A stretch of 64,000 bases of DNA from Stenotrophomonas sp. 169 (GCF_014621775.1 NZ_CP061204.1:3740501-3804500); one strand, 5' to 3'. Counted from the first letter of the stretch, positions 36,655 through 45,559 are shown. Numbers and translations: made by a program. The notes: generated by a model not told the origin, from the sequence alone.

Positions 36655-38904
36655 ATGGCCCAGGGGCGGGGCACATCAAGCTGGTGGCCGGCCATGGGGG
36701 TCGCACTGGCGACCGTGGCACTGGCGATAGCGGCCGCGCTGGAGCTCGCCGGGCCGTGGCCCTGGCTGGCCGCGCTTTCCGCAGCGGCGGCGGTGACCCT
36801 GTTCTTCCTGCATGGGCAGCGGCTCGCCGCGCGCCACGAACGCGCACGCGAGCGCGACCTTCGACTGACCGATCTGCAACAGCAGCGTGACCACCTGCAG
36901 CGGCTGCATGACCAGCAGGGACAGCTGGAACAACAACTGCTGCTGGCCAAGCAGGCTGCCGAAGCCGCCGCGTTGGCGAAGGGCGAGTTCCTTGCCACGA
37001 TGAGCCATGAAATCCGCACGCCGTTGAACGGCATCATCCCGATGCTCGACCTGATCGGGCGCGGGCAGCTGGAGGCCGAACAACGGCAGATGCTGGCGAC
37101 GGCGGCGTTCAGTTCGCAGCAGCTGCTACGCATCGTCGATGACATCCTGGACCACTCCCGCCTGGAGGCCAACGCGCTGGAACTGGAGGACACCACCTTC
37201 AACCTGCGTGACCTGCTCGAGGGCGTGGTGCAGCTGATGCAACGCGCTGCCGAGGCCAAAGGCCTGCGGATCGAGCTGGAGATCGACCCTTCGGTGCGTT
37301 TGTCCGTGCGCGGCGATCCGGTCCGCCTGCGGCAGGTGCTGGGCAACCTGCTGGGCAATGCCATCAAGTTCACCGCGCGCGGCAAGATAAGCGTCAAGGT
37401 GCGACGGCTGGGCGAGACCGTGCGGCGCCATGCGCTGCGCTTCGAAGTAGTGGACACCGGCATCGGTATCGCCCCGGAGCAGCAACCGCGGCTGTTCCAG
37501 TCCTTCAGCCAAGCCGATGCGTCCACCACCCGCATGTACGGTGGCACAGGGCTGGGCCTTGCAATCTGCCGACGCATCATCGAACTGATGCAAGGGACGA
37601 TCGGCGTGCAATCGCAGCCCGGCCAGGGCGCCACGTTCTGGTTTGAAATACCCCTGTCAAAAGCGGCCGGCGACACGGGCAACGGGTACGGTCCGGAGCT
37701 GGGCCACCTGCTGCTGTTGAGTCAGGACCCCGCATTGCAGCAGCGCGTACACCGCGTGGGGGCGCAGCATGGATTGCAGGTGCAGACGGTCACTACCCTG
37801 GCCGAAGCGCTTGAGCCGCTGCGCGCCGCGACGCGGCCGCTGGCATGGCTGGTGGTGGATGGGCGCCTGCTGCGCAACGGCGACGCCTCCCTGCAGCGGG
37901 CCTTGGCGGAGCGCGGCGACGACGCGCCGCAGGTGCTATGGCTGCAGCTCGGCAACGCCGCGTCACGCAACGGCCAGCACTGGCTGGATGAACTGGTCAG
38001 CGACAGCACCCTGCATGCCCTGTTGGTGCCGGTACGCGCCTCGGCACGGCCTGCGCCGCTGCTGGGCGAGGCGTCGCTGCGCCCACTGACGAAAGCCCCG
38101 ACAACGCCGCTTGGCCTGCGCCTGCTGCTGGTTGAGGACAACGGCGTCAACCTGCTGGTCGCTCAACGCGTGCTGGAGGTCCTGGGGTGCACGGTGCGCA
38201 CGGCAGTGGACGGGGAGCTGGCACTGCAGGAACTGCATGCCGGCGGCGTGGACGTCGTGCTGATGGACTGCCAGATGCCGGTGTTGGACGGCTATGCGGC
38301 AACCCAACGCTGGCGGGCACACGAAGCCGCCCATCACCTGCCCCGGCTGCCCATCATCGCGATGACCGCCAATGCCATGGCCGGTGATCGCGAACGCTGC
38401 CTGCAGGCTGGCATGGACGACTACGTGTCCAAGCCCGTGGAAATGCGGCTGTTGCGCGGCATGCTGGAACGCTGGGGCCACCCGGAGACCGGTGCCGTCG
38501 CAGCAGACCCGAGGGCCGATGCATTGGCCGAGACACTGTCAGCCAGTGACGCGGACACCGCGCAGCCCGCGCTGGACCCCTCGGTACTGGATGAGCTGCA
38601 TGAGGTGATTGGTGACAGCACGCAGGCGATCATCACCGCGTTCCTGGATGACACGCCAGCGCTGGTGCAGCACCTGCAGGACGCCGCCCAGGCCAGCGAT
38701 ACCGAGCGCCTGCGCGGACTTGCCCACAGCCTGAAGTCATCCAGCGCGAATGTCGGCGCACTGGCGTTGTCGACCGCCGCACGTCGCATTGAACTGGAAG
38801 CCCGCGCAGAGAGCCTCGAGAAGCCGACCATTGCGGCGGCGCGGGTAGTGGCCGAGTTTGCCCGCGCGCGGATCGCGCTGGCGGGTTGGCGTCCAGCGCG
38901 CTGA
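36655..38904 (+). CDS. Hybrid sensor histidine kinase/response regulator with HPt domain
   Basis: This 749-residue phosphorelay kinase has two N-terminal membrane helices (residues 13-52) that leave almost no periplasmic loop. A coiled-coil linker follows, then HisKA (FLATMSHEIRTPLNG, His118) and HATPase with NAIKF and GGTGLGLAI. A pseudo-receiver-like region runs to about residue 470. A receiver has Asp538 (VVLMDCQMPVLDG, ending DDYVSKP), and an HPt domain has His691 (LAHSLKSSSANVGA). The lack of a sensor loop suggests it reads an intramembrane or cytosolic signal. The HPt can hand phosphate to the degenerate GGDEF-EAL regulator encoded 3 bp upstream. Confidence 0.93.
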   Translation: MAQGRGTSSWWPAMGVALATVALAIAAALELAGPWPWLAALSAAAAVTLFFLHGQRLAARHERARERDLRLTDLQQQRDHLQRLHDQQGQLEQQLLLAKQAAEAAALAKGEFLATMSHEIRTPLNGIIPMLDLIGRGQLEAEQRQMLATAAFSSQQLLRIVDDILDHSRLEANALELEDTTFNLRDLLEGVVQLMQRAAEAKGLRIELEIDPSVRLSVRGDPVRLRQVLGNLLGNAIKFTARGKISVKVRRLGETVRRHALRFEVVDTGIGIAPEQQPRLFQSFSQADASTTRMYGGTGLGLAICRRIIELMQGTIGVQSQPGQGATFWFEIPLSKAAGDTGNGYGPELGHLLLLSQDPALQQRVHRVGAQHGLQVQTVTTLAEALEPLRAATRPLAWLVVDGRLLRNGDASLQRALAERGDDAPQVLWLQLGNAASRNGQHWLDELVSDSTLHALLVPVRASARPAPLLGEASLRPLTKAPTTPLGLRLLLVEDNGVNLLVAQRVLEVLGCTVRTAVDGELALQELHAGGVDVVLMDCQMPVLDGYAATQRWRAHEAAHHLPRLPIIAMTANAMAGDRERCLQAGMDDYVSKPVEMRLLRGMLERWGHPETGAVAADPRADALAETLSASDADTAQPALDPSVLDELHEVIGDSTQAIITAFLDDTPALVQHLQDAAQASDTERLRGLAHSLKSSSANVGALALSTAARRIELEARAESLEKPTIAAARVVAEFARARIALAGWRPAR

Positions 38905-38912
38905 CACAGATG

Positions 38913-38988
38913 CCGCCGAGCGTGGCTCGGCGCTACGGCGCGCGCGGACGCATGCATCTGCTTCTGTAGCGCCGAGCCATGCTCGGCG
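38913..38988. repeat. SMAG inverted pair
   Basis: CCGCCGAGCGTGGCTCGGCGCTAC and GTAGCGCCGAGCCATGCTCGGCG face each other between the convergent hybrid kinase and bacterioferritin genes. Confidence 0.85.
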
Positions 38989-39015
38989 AGCGCCCCGCGC
39001 GGCGCACCGTTTCGC

Positions 39016-39486
39016 TCAGTCTTCCAGCTTGCTGAGCAGATACTTCGGCTCGCCGATGCGGGCAATCAGATCCAGCTGCGTTTCCAGCCAGTCGATGTGC
39101 TCTTCCTCGGAATCCAGAATCTTGGTGAACAGCTGGCGGCTGACATAATCGCCGACGGCATCTGCATGCGCGACGGCCTCGCGCAACACCACGACGCCCT
39201 CGCTTTCCAGCGCCAGGTCGCACTGGAGGATCTCGGTCGGGTTCTCGCCGATGCGCAGCTTGCCCAGTGCCTGGAAATTCGGCAGTCCTTCAAGGAACAG
39301 GATGCGATCGGACAGCATGTCGGCACGCTTCATCTCGTCGATCGATTCCTTGTACTCGTGCTCTGCAAGCTCCTTGATGCCCCAGTTCTTCAGCATCTTT
39401 GCATGCAGGAAGTACTGGTTGATCGCGGTCAACTCGTTGTACAGCACCTTGTTGAGGTACTGGATGACGGTGGCGTCGCCTTTCAT
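39016..39486 (-). CDS. bfr: Bacterioferritin
   Basis: This 156-residue protein is a haem-binding 24-mer iron-storage subunit. The haem ligand Met52 is present (DEMKRADML). Ferroxidase ligands E18, E51, E94, E127 and H130 are present by E. coli numbering, but residue 54, a histidine in E. coli and Pseudomonas Bfr, is an arginine here (codon CGT). That may impair the di-iron site. The ATG at 39486 gives the family start [20 protein letters not shown] and is preceded by AGGAG. Its reductase partner gene bfd lies 105 bp upstream on the same strand. Confidence 0.95.
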   Translation of the reverse strand: MKGDATVIQYLNKVLYNELTAINQYFLHAKMLKNWGIKELAEHEYKESIDEMKRADMLSDRILFLEGLPNFQALGKLRIGENPTEILQCDLALESEGVVVLREAVAHADAVGDYVSRQLFTKILDSEEEHIDWLETQLDLIARIGEPKYLLSKLED

Positions 39487-39591
39487 GGGGGGTGCTCCTG
39501 CACGCTGAAAACGCAGGCACTGTAGCGGCTTTGGCGCGGCGATGAAGGAACGCGAATCGTGCTCAATCACGCACGCACGCTCAAGTCACTG

Positions 39592-39840
39592 TCAGGCAGC
39601 CTGCAGACCCAGTACGGGCAACGGCAGATCATGTGTGCCCATCGCCTTGGCCAGCAGGTCACCGGCCATGTCCAGGCAGGAACCGCAGGTGGCACCGCAG
39701 CCGGTGCGCATGGTCAGCTCGGCCACCGTCGTGCAGCCATCACTCGCGGCAGCGCGGATCTGGTGATCGGTTACTCCGTTGCAGATGCAGACGTACACAG
39801 TGGGCTTTGACGCTGGCAGGCCGGACTGGCCTGCCGTCAT
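39592..39840 (-). CDS. bfd: Bacterioferritin-associated ferredoxin
   Basis: This 82-residue [2Fe-2S] protein reduces the bacterioferritin core to release iron. It has the four-cysteine BFD-like pattern (VYVCICNGVTDHQI and RTGCGATCGSCLD). It is longer than E. coli Bfd (64 residues) at both ends. It precedes bfr on the same strand. Upstream at 39875-39890 (minus-strand GCGAGAATGATTCAGG) is a partial match to a Fur box, which would fit iron repression of this pair; the match is weak. Confidence 0.93.
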   Translation of the reverse strand: MTAGQSGLPASKPTVYVCICNGVTDHQIRAAASDGCTTVAELTMRTGCGATCGSCLDMAGDLLAKAMGTHDLPLPVLGLQAA

Positions 39841-39921
39841 TCCACTTCAAACGCGAATGGTTGTCAATTAACTACCTGAATCATTCTCGCTATGGTTCAG
39901 GCCACAACCATCGGGCGGGCC

Positions 39922-40536
39922 TTACGTCGGGTCGCCCTGCACTTTTTTCGGCCAGTACCCTTTCGTGGTCGCCCGCTTTCTCGGACGATCATGCCCCGCA
40001 GCGTGGCCTGGCATCCAGGCCTCCTGCGCGCCTGTCGGCATCTGCGATACATCCGCACCGTCGACACCGCGGGCCATGGGCGCAAGATGCCGCAGCGCAC
40101 GTGCATAAACGCCACGCTTGAACATCACCACGTGTTCCACCGGGTACCAGAAATCCACCCAACGCCAATTGTCGAACTCCGGGCTGTCGGTCAGATCCAG
40201 CTGTACGTGCGACTCGTCACCAGTCAGGCGTAGCAGGAACCAGACCTGCTTCTGGCCAATGCACACCTGTCGCTCATTGCGACGGATCGCCCGCGCGGGG
40301 AGCTTGTAGCGCAACCACCCAGGCGTTGCTCCCAGCACTTCAACGTGCTCAGGCAACAGGCCCGTTTCTTCCTGCAACTCTCGATACATGGCCTCGACGG
40401 GCGTCTCATCCGTGTTCATGCCGCCCTGTGGGAACTGCCAGCCATCCCGGCGCACACGACGTGCCCAGAACACCTGACCATCCTGGCGCATCAACACGAT
40501 GCCGACGTTCGGTCGATAGCCGTCCGGATCGATCAC
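39922..40536 (-). CDS. rppH: RNA pyrophosphohydrolase
   Basis: This 204-residue Nudix enzyme removes pyrophosphate from mRNA 5' ends, starting decay. It begins at GTG 40536, preceded by TAGGAG, giving the family start [20 protein letters not shown]. The Nudix box reads [20 protein letters not shown]. The tail after about residue 155 is longer than in E. coli RppH (176 residues) and ends basic ([17 protein letters not shown]), as in Xanthomonas. The longer frame up to 40632 runs back towards the tRNA promoter and is not likely to be translated. Confidence 0.95.
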   Translation of the reverse strand: MIDPDGYRPNVGIVLMRQDGQVFWARRVRRDGWQFPQGGMNTDETPVEAMYRELQEETGLLPEHVEVLGATPGWLRYKLPARAIRRNERQVCIGQKQVWFLLRLTGDESHVQLDLTDSPEFDNWRWVDFWYPVEHVVMFKRGVYARALRHLAPMARGVDGADVSQMPTGAQEAWMPGHAAGHDRPRKRATTKGYWPKKVQGDPT

Positions 40537-40612
40537 GATGCGGACTCCTAGAAATCTACTGACAGGGACTATCCCATGCCGCCTGTCGGCCCACAAGCGG
40601 AACACAAAAGTA

Positions 40613-40641
40613 TTGACATGCTTCGTACACATGCCCAGAAT
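40613..40641 (+). promoter_or_regulatory. Sigma-70 promoter of the tRNA-Met/tRNA-Gln unit
   Basis: A perfect -35 TTGACA at 40613-40618 and CAGAAT at 40636-40641 are separated by 17 bp, with the tRNA-Met gene 15 bp after the -10. The 3' sequence GCG just downstream of the -10 is a GC-rich discriminator typical of stable RNA promoters. Confidence 0.75.
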
Positions 40642-40655
40642 ACGCGGCTCACCAA

Positions 40656-40732
40656 GGCTATGTAGCTCAGCCGGTTAGAGCACAGCACTCATAATGCTGG
40701 GGTCGGTGGTTCGAGTCCACCCATAGCCACCA
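40656..40732 (+). tRNA. tRNA-Met (anticodon CAT, elongator)
   Basis: The gene is 77 nt including an encoded CCA. The acceptor stem GGCTATG pairs with CATAGCC. The D arm has AGCTCAG, the anticodon stem CAGCA/TGCTG holds loop CTCATAA, and the T arm contains GGTTCGAGTCC. It closely resembles the E. coli elongator tRNA-Met and differs from the lysidine-type tRNA-Ile(CAT), which has a GGCCCCT acceptor stem. Confidence 0.93.
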
Positions 40733-40783
40733 TGTCGGAGTTGGTTTTCGACCTGGAAAGTGAGAGAATTGATTTACCTATTT

Positions 40784-40858
40784 TGCCCCGTCGCCAAGCG
40801 GTAAGGCACCTGACTCTGACTCAGGCATTCGGTGGTTCGAATCCATCCGGGGCAGCCA
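40784..40858 (+). tRNA. tRNA-Gln (anticodon CTG)
   Basis: The gene is 75 nt including an encoded CCA. Acceptor stem TGCCCCG pairs with CGGGGCA. The anticodon stem CCTGA/TCAGG holds loop CTCTGAC, so the anticodon is CTG and decodes CAG. The T arm contains GGTTCGAATCC. It is co-transcribed with tRNA-Met 51 bp upstream and directly followed by a terminator. Confidence 0.94.
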
Positions 40859-40904
40859 AATACTAAAAAAGGCCTGATCGTTGATCAGGCCTTTTTTAGT
40901 ATTT
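40858..40904 (+). terminator. Intrinsic terminator of the tRNA unit
   Basis: A perfect palindrome has 22-nt arms and a 3-nt loop. The core stem GGCCTGATC/GATCAGGCC (40871-40891) is followed by six T, and the A-rich/T-rich outer arms extend the pairing. Confidence 0.93.
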
Positions 40905-40941
40905 GGGCGCGTCTTCCACCTTATCCCCGCACCGTTGGCTC

Positions 40942-41037
40942 GCTCTCTTTAACAACAAGGGGGTCTACTCCATCGAGGATGATGCAGGCGGGTAGATAAG
41001 GTCCTGATCGACGATGTGACCGTTCTTTAAAACAACA
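40942..41037 (+). promoter_or_regulatory. boxA-like motifs downstream of the tRNA genes
   Basis: GCTCTCTTTAACAA at 40942-40955 and GTTCTTTAAAACAACA at 41022-41037 resemble the boxA antitermination element (TGCTCTTTAACA) of rRNA leaders. No rRNA gene follows, so this may be an rRNA-leader or spacer remnant, or chance similarity. The interval holds no open frame I can support. Confidence 0.25.
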
Positions 41038-41063
41038 AAAACCCGGCCGAAGCCGGGTTTTTG
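41036..41063 (-). terminator. Intrinsic terminator of the rplM-rpsI operon
   Basis: Stem CCCGGC/GCCGGG with a CGAA-type tetraloop is flanked by five A and five T. It lies 49 bp after the rpsI stop and is usable on both strands. Confidence 0.88.
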
Positions 41064-41111
41064 TTTTCCTCCCAGCAGAGCCCCGAAGGGCCCCACGCCA
41101 GGCGCGGTGGA

Positions 41112-41504
41112 TCAGCGCTTGGAGAACTGGGTGGCGCGACGTGCCTTGTGCAGACCGACCTTCTTACGCTCGACTTCACGGGCGTCACGGGTGATGAAGC
41201 CCGCCTTGCGCAGTTCGGACTTCAAGGTTTCGTCATACTCGACCAGCGCGCGGGCGATGCCCAGGCGGATCGCACCGGCCTGACCGGTGGTGCCGCCGCC
41301 AGCGGCGGTGACCAGGATGTCGAAGCTTTCGGTGTTCTTGGTCAGCTCGAGTGGCTGGCGCACGATCATGCGCGCGGTCTCACGACCAAAGAACTCGTCC
41401 AGCGGACGGCCGTTGACGGTGATCTTGCCCGAACCCTTACGCAGGAACACGCGGGCGGTGGAGGACTTGCGGCGGCCAGTGCCGTAGTTTTGAGTGATAG
41501 CCAT
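41112..41504 (-). CDS. rpsI: Small ribosomal subunit protein uS9
   Basis: This 130-residue ribosomal protein starts [20 protein letters not shown] and ends in the invariant basic tail [17 protein letters not shown], whose last residues contact tRNA in the P site. It directly follows rplM (2 bp between stop and start), the conserved L13-S9 operon. Confidence 0.98.
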   Translation of the reverse strand: MAITQNYGTGRRKSSTARVFLRKGSGKITVNGRPLDEFFGRETARMIVRQPLELTKNTESFDILVTAAGGGTTGQAGAIRLGIARALVEYDETLKSELRKAGFITRDAREVERKKVGLHKARRATQFSKR

Positions 41505-41506
41505 GA

Positions 41507-41935
41507 TTAGATATCCAGAACCTGCGGCTGCTGTGCGGCGTGCGGATGCTCAGTGCCTGCATAGACCTTGAGCTTGCGGTACATCTGGCGACCCAGCGGA
41601 CCCTTCGGCAGCATGCCCTTCACGGCGGTCTCGATCACGCGCTCCGGGTGGCGCTCAAGCGCCTGAGCCAGGGATTCGGTCTTCAGGTTGCCGATGTAAC
41701 CGGTGAAACGGTGATACATCTTGTCCTGCAGCTTCTTGCCGGTGACGACAATCTTTTCTGCATTGATGACGACCAGGTAGTCGCCGGTATCAACGTGCGG
41801 GGTGTAGACCGGCTTGTGCTTGCCACGCAGACGGCGGGCCAGCTCGGTGCAGAGACGGCCCAGGGTCTTGCCCTCGGCGTCAACGAGGTACCAGTCGCGC
41901 TGGACGGTCTCGTTCTTAGCGGTGAAAGTGCTCAT
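41507..41935 (-). CDS. rplM: Large ribosomal subunit protein uL13
   Basis: This 142-residue protein starts [20 protein letters not shown], has [19 protein letters not shown] in the middle, and [20 protein letters not shown] towards the end; it has full E. coli-like length. The ATG at 41935 is the family start; the frame runs on upstream without one. It is the first gene of the operon with rpsI and diverges from coq7. Confidence 0.98.
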   Translation of the reverse strand: MSTFTAKNETVQRDWYLVDAEGKTLGRLCTELARRLRGKHKPVYTPHVDTGDYLVVINAEKIVVTGKKLQDKMYHRFTGYIGNLKTESLAQALERHPERVIETAVKGMLPKGPLGRQMYRKLKVYAGTEHPHAAQQPQVLDI

Positions 41936-42131
41936 GAAGAACTCTATATAGGTCGTCGGGCTCATTGCGGCCAGGAGGGCCGGAACTCTGCCACGCGTTG
42001 TGAAGGTGAAACGCAAGGGCGGGATTTTATCCACCTTTTGCCTGCGGTGCAAGTTGCCCTGCTCAGCAAGACTTGGCAGCAGCGGCCCTGGCGGCGAGAA
42101 TCGGAGGCACCCCGACGTCATTGGCCCCACC

Positions 42132-42776
42132 ATGAGCGCGCTTCGCCAGACCACCCCGCTGGACCACCTGCTGACCGAGGCGCAGCGCGCACTGGACACC
42201 GTGTTCGGCAATCCGCCGGCCCTGCGCCCCTACCCTGCCGCCAAGGCTGACGAGCCGGGCATGGACCGCAGTGAACGACGCCACGCGGCCGGCCTGATGC
42301 GCATCAACCACGTAGGCGAGGTTTGCGCGCAAGGCTTGTACTTCGGCCAGGCCGCGGTAGCCCACGACCCCGCGACCCGTGCCCACCTGCTGGAGGCCGC
42401 GCAGGAGGAAACCGATCACCTCGCTTGGTGCGCCATTCGACTGGGCGAACTGGACAGCCGCCCCAGCCTGTTCAATCCCGTCTGGTATGCCGGCAGCTAC
42501 GCGATCGGCACATTGGCAGGACTGCGCGGCGACGGTTGGAACCTGGGGTTCGTCGTAGAGACCGAGCGCCAGGTGGAAGCGCATCTGGACGAGCACCTGA
42601 CCACCCTGCCCGCAGGCGATCTGCGCAGCCGGGAAGTGATCAAGGTGATGAAGGAAGACGAGGCACGGCATGCAGAGCACGCCGAACAGGCCGGCGCACG
42701 CCGCTTACCCTTCCCGATCCCCGGCGCAATGGCGCTCGCGTCGAAGGTCATGAAGACGATCGCCTACCGCCTTTGA
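42132..42776 (+). CDS. coq7: Demethoxyubiquinone (DMQ) hydroxylase, Coq7
   Basis: This 214-residue membrane-associated di-iron monooxygenase performs the last ring hydroxylation of ubiquinone synthesis. Ferritin-like ligand motifs are visible: [27 protein letters not shown] and [12 protein letters not shown]. The start at 42132 gives [14 protein letters not shown]; the frame is open back to 42000, but the added residues are rich in Lys/Arg and overlap the divergent rplM promoter region. No close Shine-Dalgarno site is visible for either start. Confidence 0.94.
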   Translation: MSALRQTTPLDHLLTEAQRALDTVFGNPPALRPYPAAKADEPGMDRSERRHAAGLMRINHVGEVCAQGLYFGQAAVAHDPATRAHLLEAAQEETDHLAWCAIRLGELDSRPSLFNPVWYAGSYAIGTLAGLRGDGWNLGFVVETERQVEAHLDEHLTTLPAGDLRSREVIKVMKEDEARHAEHAEQAGARRLPFPIPGAMALASKVMKTIAYRL

Positions 42777-42897
42777 TGGGCCAGCGGTGGGTGGCTGGTG
42801 GCGTGCGGATGGCGGCTGACAGATGGCGGCTGGTGGCTTGCATCTGACGGATGGCGGCGCGTGGCTTGCGGCTTGCGGCTCGTGGCTCGTGGTTGGT

Positions 42898-43266
42898 GGT
42901 TTGCGGTTTGCGGTTTGCGGTTTGCGGTTTGCGGTAGAGCCGACTTCAGTCGACTGCTTCCTTCCGCAACGCCAGCCGACTGAAGTCGGCTCTACCCTCA
43001 ACGGGTAGATCGCGTGGCGCGTCCGGCAATCCGCCGAGCACGGCTCGGCGCTACAGAATCCGTGCGGTGACGGCAGATGGCGGCTCGCGGGTGGTGGCTT
43101 GCGGTTTGCGGTTTGCGGTTTGCGGTTTGCGGTTTGCGGTTTGCGGTAGAGCCGACTTCAGTCGGCTGCTTCCTTCCGCAACGCCAGCCGACTGACGTCG
43201 GCTCCACCCTCACTGGGTAGATCGCTTGGCGCGTCCGGCATTCCGCCGAGCACGGCTCGGCGCTAC
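42898..43266. repeat. Duplicated SMAG block with GGTTTGC heptamer arrays
   Basis: Two roughly 210-bp blocks follow one another. Each begins with a 7-bp tandem array: five GGTTTGC units at 42898-42932, and one variant plus six perfect units at 43096-43144. Each continues with a SMAG inverted pair (42934-42996 and 43146-43208) and a third SMAG arm (43031-43054 and 43243-43266). The region 42777-43310 has no gene; short frames in it are repeat translations. Confidence 0.88.
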
Positions 43267-43310
43267 AGAGACCGTGCGGTGATGGCGGATGGCGGACAGA
43301 TCGCGTTGCG

Positions 43311-43631
43311 TTACGGGGTTGAAACCAGCTTCAGGCCGATCACGCCGGCCACGATCAGTGCCACGCAACCCAGCCGGGCCGGCGACGCGCTGTCGTTGAA
43401 CAGGAAAATACCCAACACGGCCACGCCCAGCGCGCCGATACCGGTCCAGATAGCGTAGGCAGTGCCGACCGGAATGGTTTTCATGGCCTGACTCATCAGA
43501 TACAGGCTGATCAGCGCAGCCACCACCGTCGCGACGGTCGGCAACGGCTTGGTGAAACCATTGGAGTACTTCATTCCGATGGCGAAGCCGATTTCAAAGA
43601 TGCCGGCCAACAAGAGATAGATCCAGGGCAT
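43311..43631 (-). CDS. sugE: Small multidrug resistance (SMR) family exporter, SugE/Gdx-like
   Basis: This 106-residue protein has four membrane helices and functions as a dimer. The membrane-embedded essential Glu is in LLLAGIFEIGFAIGMKYSNG (Glu13), and GTAYAIWTGIGALG is the SMR signature of helix 3. The IWTGIG form and the FTKPLPT loop fit the SugE/Gdx (guanidinium exporter) branch better than EmrE. GAGGAG precedes the ATG. The intrinsic terminator of speD lies just upstream (43661-43693). I looked for a guanidine riboswitch there and could not identify one. Confidence 0.87.
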   Translation of the reverse strand: MPWIYLLLAGIFEIGFAIGMKYSNGFTKPLPTVATVVAALISLYLMSQAMKTIPVGTAYAIWTGIGALGVAVLGIFLFNDSASPARLGCVALIVAGVIGLKLVSTP

Positions 43632-43660
43632 GGGGATGCTCCTCAACTTTTATAACGGAA

Positions 43661-43693
43661 ACAAAACGGCCCAGTGCTTTCACACCGGGCCGT
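43661..43693 (-). terminator. Intrinsic terminator downstream of speD
   Basis: On the minus strand, ACGGCCCGGTG pairs with CACTGGGCCGT around a short loop and is followed by TTTGTTT. It lies between the speD stop (43799) and the SMR gene start (43631). Confidence 0.7.
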
Positions 43694-43798
43694 GGGTCGG
43701 TCTTCTGCCGTGGAACACCAATCTGCGCAGATCGCTGTTTCACGGGACGGGGCGTCCCGCCTGCATAACGGTCCGGCGCAGTGCGCCAGACCGGCTTC

Positions 43799-44593
43799 TT
43801 ACTCGGCCAGGTTGCGGCCGTGGAACAGCTCTTCGATCTCGCGACGCAGCAGCGCCTCGATCTTCATGCGTTCCTTGAAGGAAAGGTTCTTCGCCTTCTC
43901 TTCAAACAGGTACTGATCCAGGTCGAAGTCCTTCAGGTGCATCTTCGTGTGGAAGATATTTTCCTGATAGACGTTGACGTCGAACATCTCATAGCGCGAC
44001 TTGATGTTCTTCGCCAGGAAGTTCTGGATGGAGTTGATCTTGTGATCGATGTAGTGCTTCTTGCCCTTTACGTCACGGGTGAAGCCACGCACGCGGTAAT
44101 CCATGATCACGATGTCCGATTCCAGACTCTCGATCAGGTAGTTCAGCGCTTTCAACGGCGAAATGACGCCGCAGGTTGCCACGTCGATATCGGCGCGGAA
44201 GGTCGCAATGCCTTCCTGCGGGTGCGTTTCCGGATAGGTGTGCACCGTGATGTGCGACTTGTCCATGTGCGCAACCACGGCATCGGAGATCAGCTCCTTG
44301 CCGGCAAGCTTCTTGTCGATCACCGGTTCTTCGGAGATCAGGATCGTCACCGAAGCACCCTGCGGATCGTAATCCTGGCGCGCAATGTTGAGGATGTTCG
44401 CGCCGATGATCTCGGCAACGTCCGTGAGAATCTGAGTCAGCCTGTCGGCGTTGTACTCTTCATCGATGTAATCAATGTAACGCTGACGCTCCTCTTCGGT
44501 GCGGGCGTAACAGACGTCATAGATGTTGAAGCTCAGCGCCTTGGTGAGGTTGTTGAAACCTTGCAACCTCAGGCGAGGCAACGGCTTGACCAC
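43799..44593 (-). CDS. speD: S-adenosylmethionine decarboxylase proenzyme
   Basis: This 264-residue bacterial type (E. coli-like) enzyme provides decarboxylated AdoMet for spermidine synthesis. The self-cleavage site that yields the pyruvoyl group is intact (Lys112-Ser113 in [16 protein letters not shown]). The GTG start at 44593 has AGGA 9 bp upstream and gives the family start [20 protein letters not shown]; the longer frame to 44728 overlaps the clp promoter. It is divergent from clp, as in Xanthomonas. A terminator follows at 43661-43693. Confidence 0.95.
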   Translation of the reverse strand: MVKPLPRLRLQGFNNLTKALSFNIYDVCYARTEEERQRYIDYIDEEYNADRLTQILTDVAEIIGANILNIARQDYDPQGASVTILISEEPVIDKKLAGKELISDAVVAHMDKSHITVHTYPETHPQEGIATFRADIDVATCGVISPLKALNYLIESLESDIVIMDYRVRGFTRDVKGKKHYIDHKINSIQNFLAKNIKSRYEMFDVNVYQENIFHTKMHLKDFDLDQYLFEEKAKNLSFKERMKIEALLRREIEELFHGRNLAE

Positions 44594-44743
44594 GGCGGTC
44601 GATCCTGTAAGAGCGGGGAAAGGAACAATTATGAGGCAATTGTGCCGCCGGGGGGAGCCTGAACGAACGAACGGTTCCTGCAATCTGTTTGCTCTTAACA
44701 TTTCCGCTCCGCTAAGCTGCTCCCACACCCCGTGAATCCGTTC

Positions 44744-45433
44744 ATGCGCAGAGGGAGCGCCACCATCGTGTCAACCGTGCGCCTTGCTACCAGTCCGTTG
44801 GCTTTGGACATTGCTACCATCGACCGCTTCCTGGCTCACAGCCATCGGCGCCGTTACCCTGCCCGCACTGACGTGTTCCGCCCCGGAGACCCGGCTGGCA
44901 CGCTGTATTACGTAATCAGTGGATCCGTTTCAATAATTGCTGAAGAGGACGAAGAGCGTGAATTGGTGCTCGGTTACTTCGGCACCGGTGAGTTCGTCGG
45001 CGAAATGGGCCTCTTCGTGGAGTCGGACCGCCGTGAGGTGATCCTGCGGACGCGGACCGCCTGTGAGCTGGCCGAAATCAGCTACGAGCGCCTGCACCAG
45101 CTGTTCCTGGGCCCGCTGTCCACTGATGCCCCGCGCCTGCTGTATGCCTTGGGCCAGCAGATATCCAAGCGCTTGCTGGATACCAGCCGCAAGGCCAGTC
45201 GCCTGGCTTTCCTGGACGTGACGGACCGCATCGTGCGCACCCTGCACGACCTGGCCGAGGAGCCGGAGGCCATGACCCACCCGCAGGGCAGTCAGCTGCG
45301 CGTGTCCCGGCAGGAGCTGGCCCGTCTGGTCGGCTGCTCCCGCGAAATGGCCGGACGCGTGCTGAAGAAGCTGCAGGTCGACGGCCTGCTGCATGCCCGC
45401 GGCAAGACCGTGGTGCTGTACGGGACGCGCTGA
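44744..45433 (+). CDS. clp: Clp, CRP/FNR-family global regulator
   Basis: This 229-residue transcription factor has an N-terminal cyclic-nucleotide-binding fold ([20 protein letters not shown], then [10 protein letters not shown]). A dimer helix follows, and a C-terminal helix-turn-helix ([20 protein letters not shown]). In Xanthomonas, Clp binds cyclic di-GMP, loses DNA binding on doing so, and controls virulence and extracellular enzymes. The protein is near-identical to it in the core. The ATG at 44744 gives the Xanthomonas-like length; a GTG at 44768 with GGGAG upstream is an alternative, and the frame opens at GTG 44732. It diverges from speD. Confidence 0.94.
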   Translation: MRRGSATIVSTVRLATSPLALDIATIDRFLAHSHRRRYPARTDVFRPGDPAGTLYYVISGSVSIIAEEDEERELVLGYFGTGEFVGEMGLFVESDRREVILRTRTACELAEISYERLHQLFLGPLSTDAPRLLYALGQQISKRLLDTSRKASRLAFLDVTDRIVRTLHDLAEEPEAMTHPQGSQLRVSRQELARLVGCSREMAGRVLKKLQVDGLLHARGKTVVLYGTR

Positions 45434-45498
45434 CGCGTCCACGTACTGCGGGCCGCGCGGTTGCCCCGACGTCGGTCGGCCGCCTTCCGCAACGCCCG

Positions 45499-45559
45499 GT
45501 AGAGCCGACTTCAGTCGGCTGTCTTCCGCCCAGAGCAGCCGACTGAAGTCGGCTCTACC
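45499..45559. repeat. SMAG inverted pair
   Basis: GTAGAGCCGACTTCAGTCGGCTG and its inverted partner GCCGACTGAAGTCGGCTCTACC lie 65 bp after the clp stop. Confidence 0.88.

Noticed and set aside
40656..40732. Alternative reading of the CAT-anticodon tRNA as tRNA-Ile (lysidine type)
   Set aside because: The acceptor stem GGCTATG and the anticodon arm match the elongator tRNA-Met pattern.
42705..43213. Small minus-strand proteins with TANRKPQ repeats
   Set aside because: These are translations of the GGTTTGC heptamer and SMAG arms, with no ribosome site.
43632..43798. Guanidine riboswitch upstream of the SugE/Gdx-like gene
   Set aside because: Several hairpins exist, but I could not match the conserved ykkC or mini-ykkC features; the clearest hairpin is a terminator for speD.
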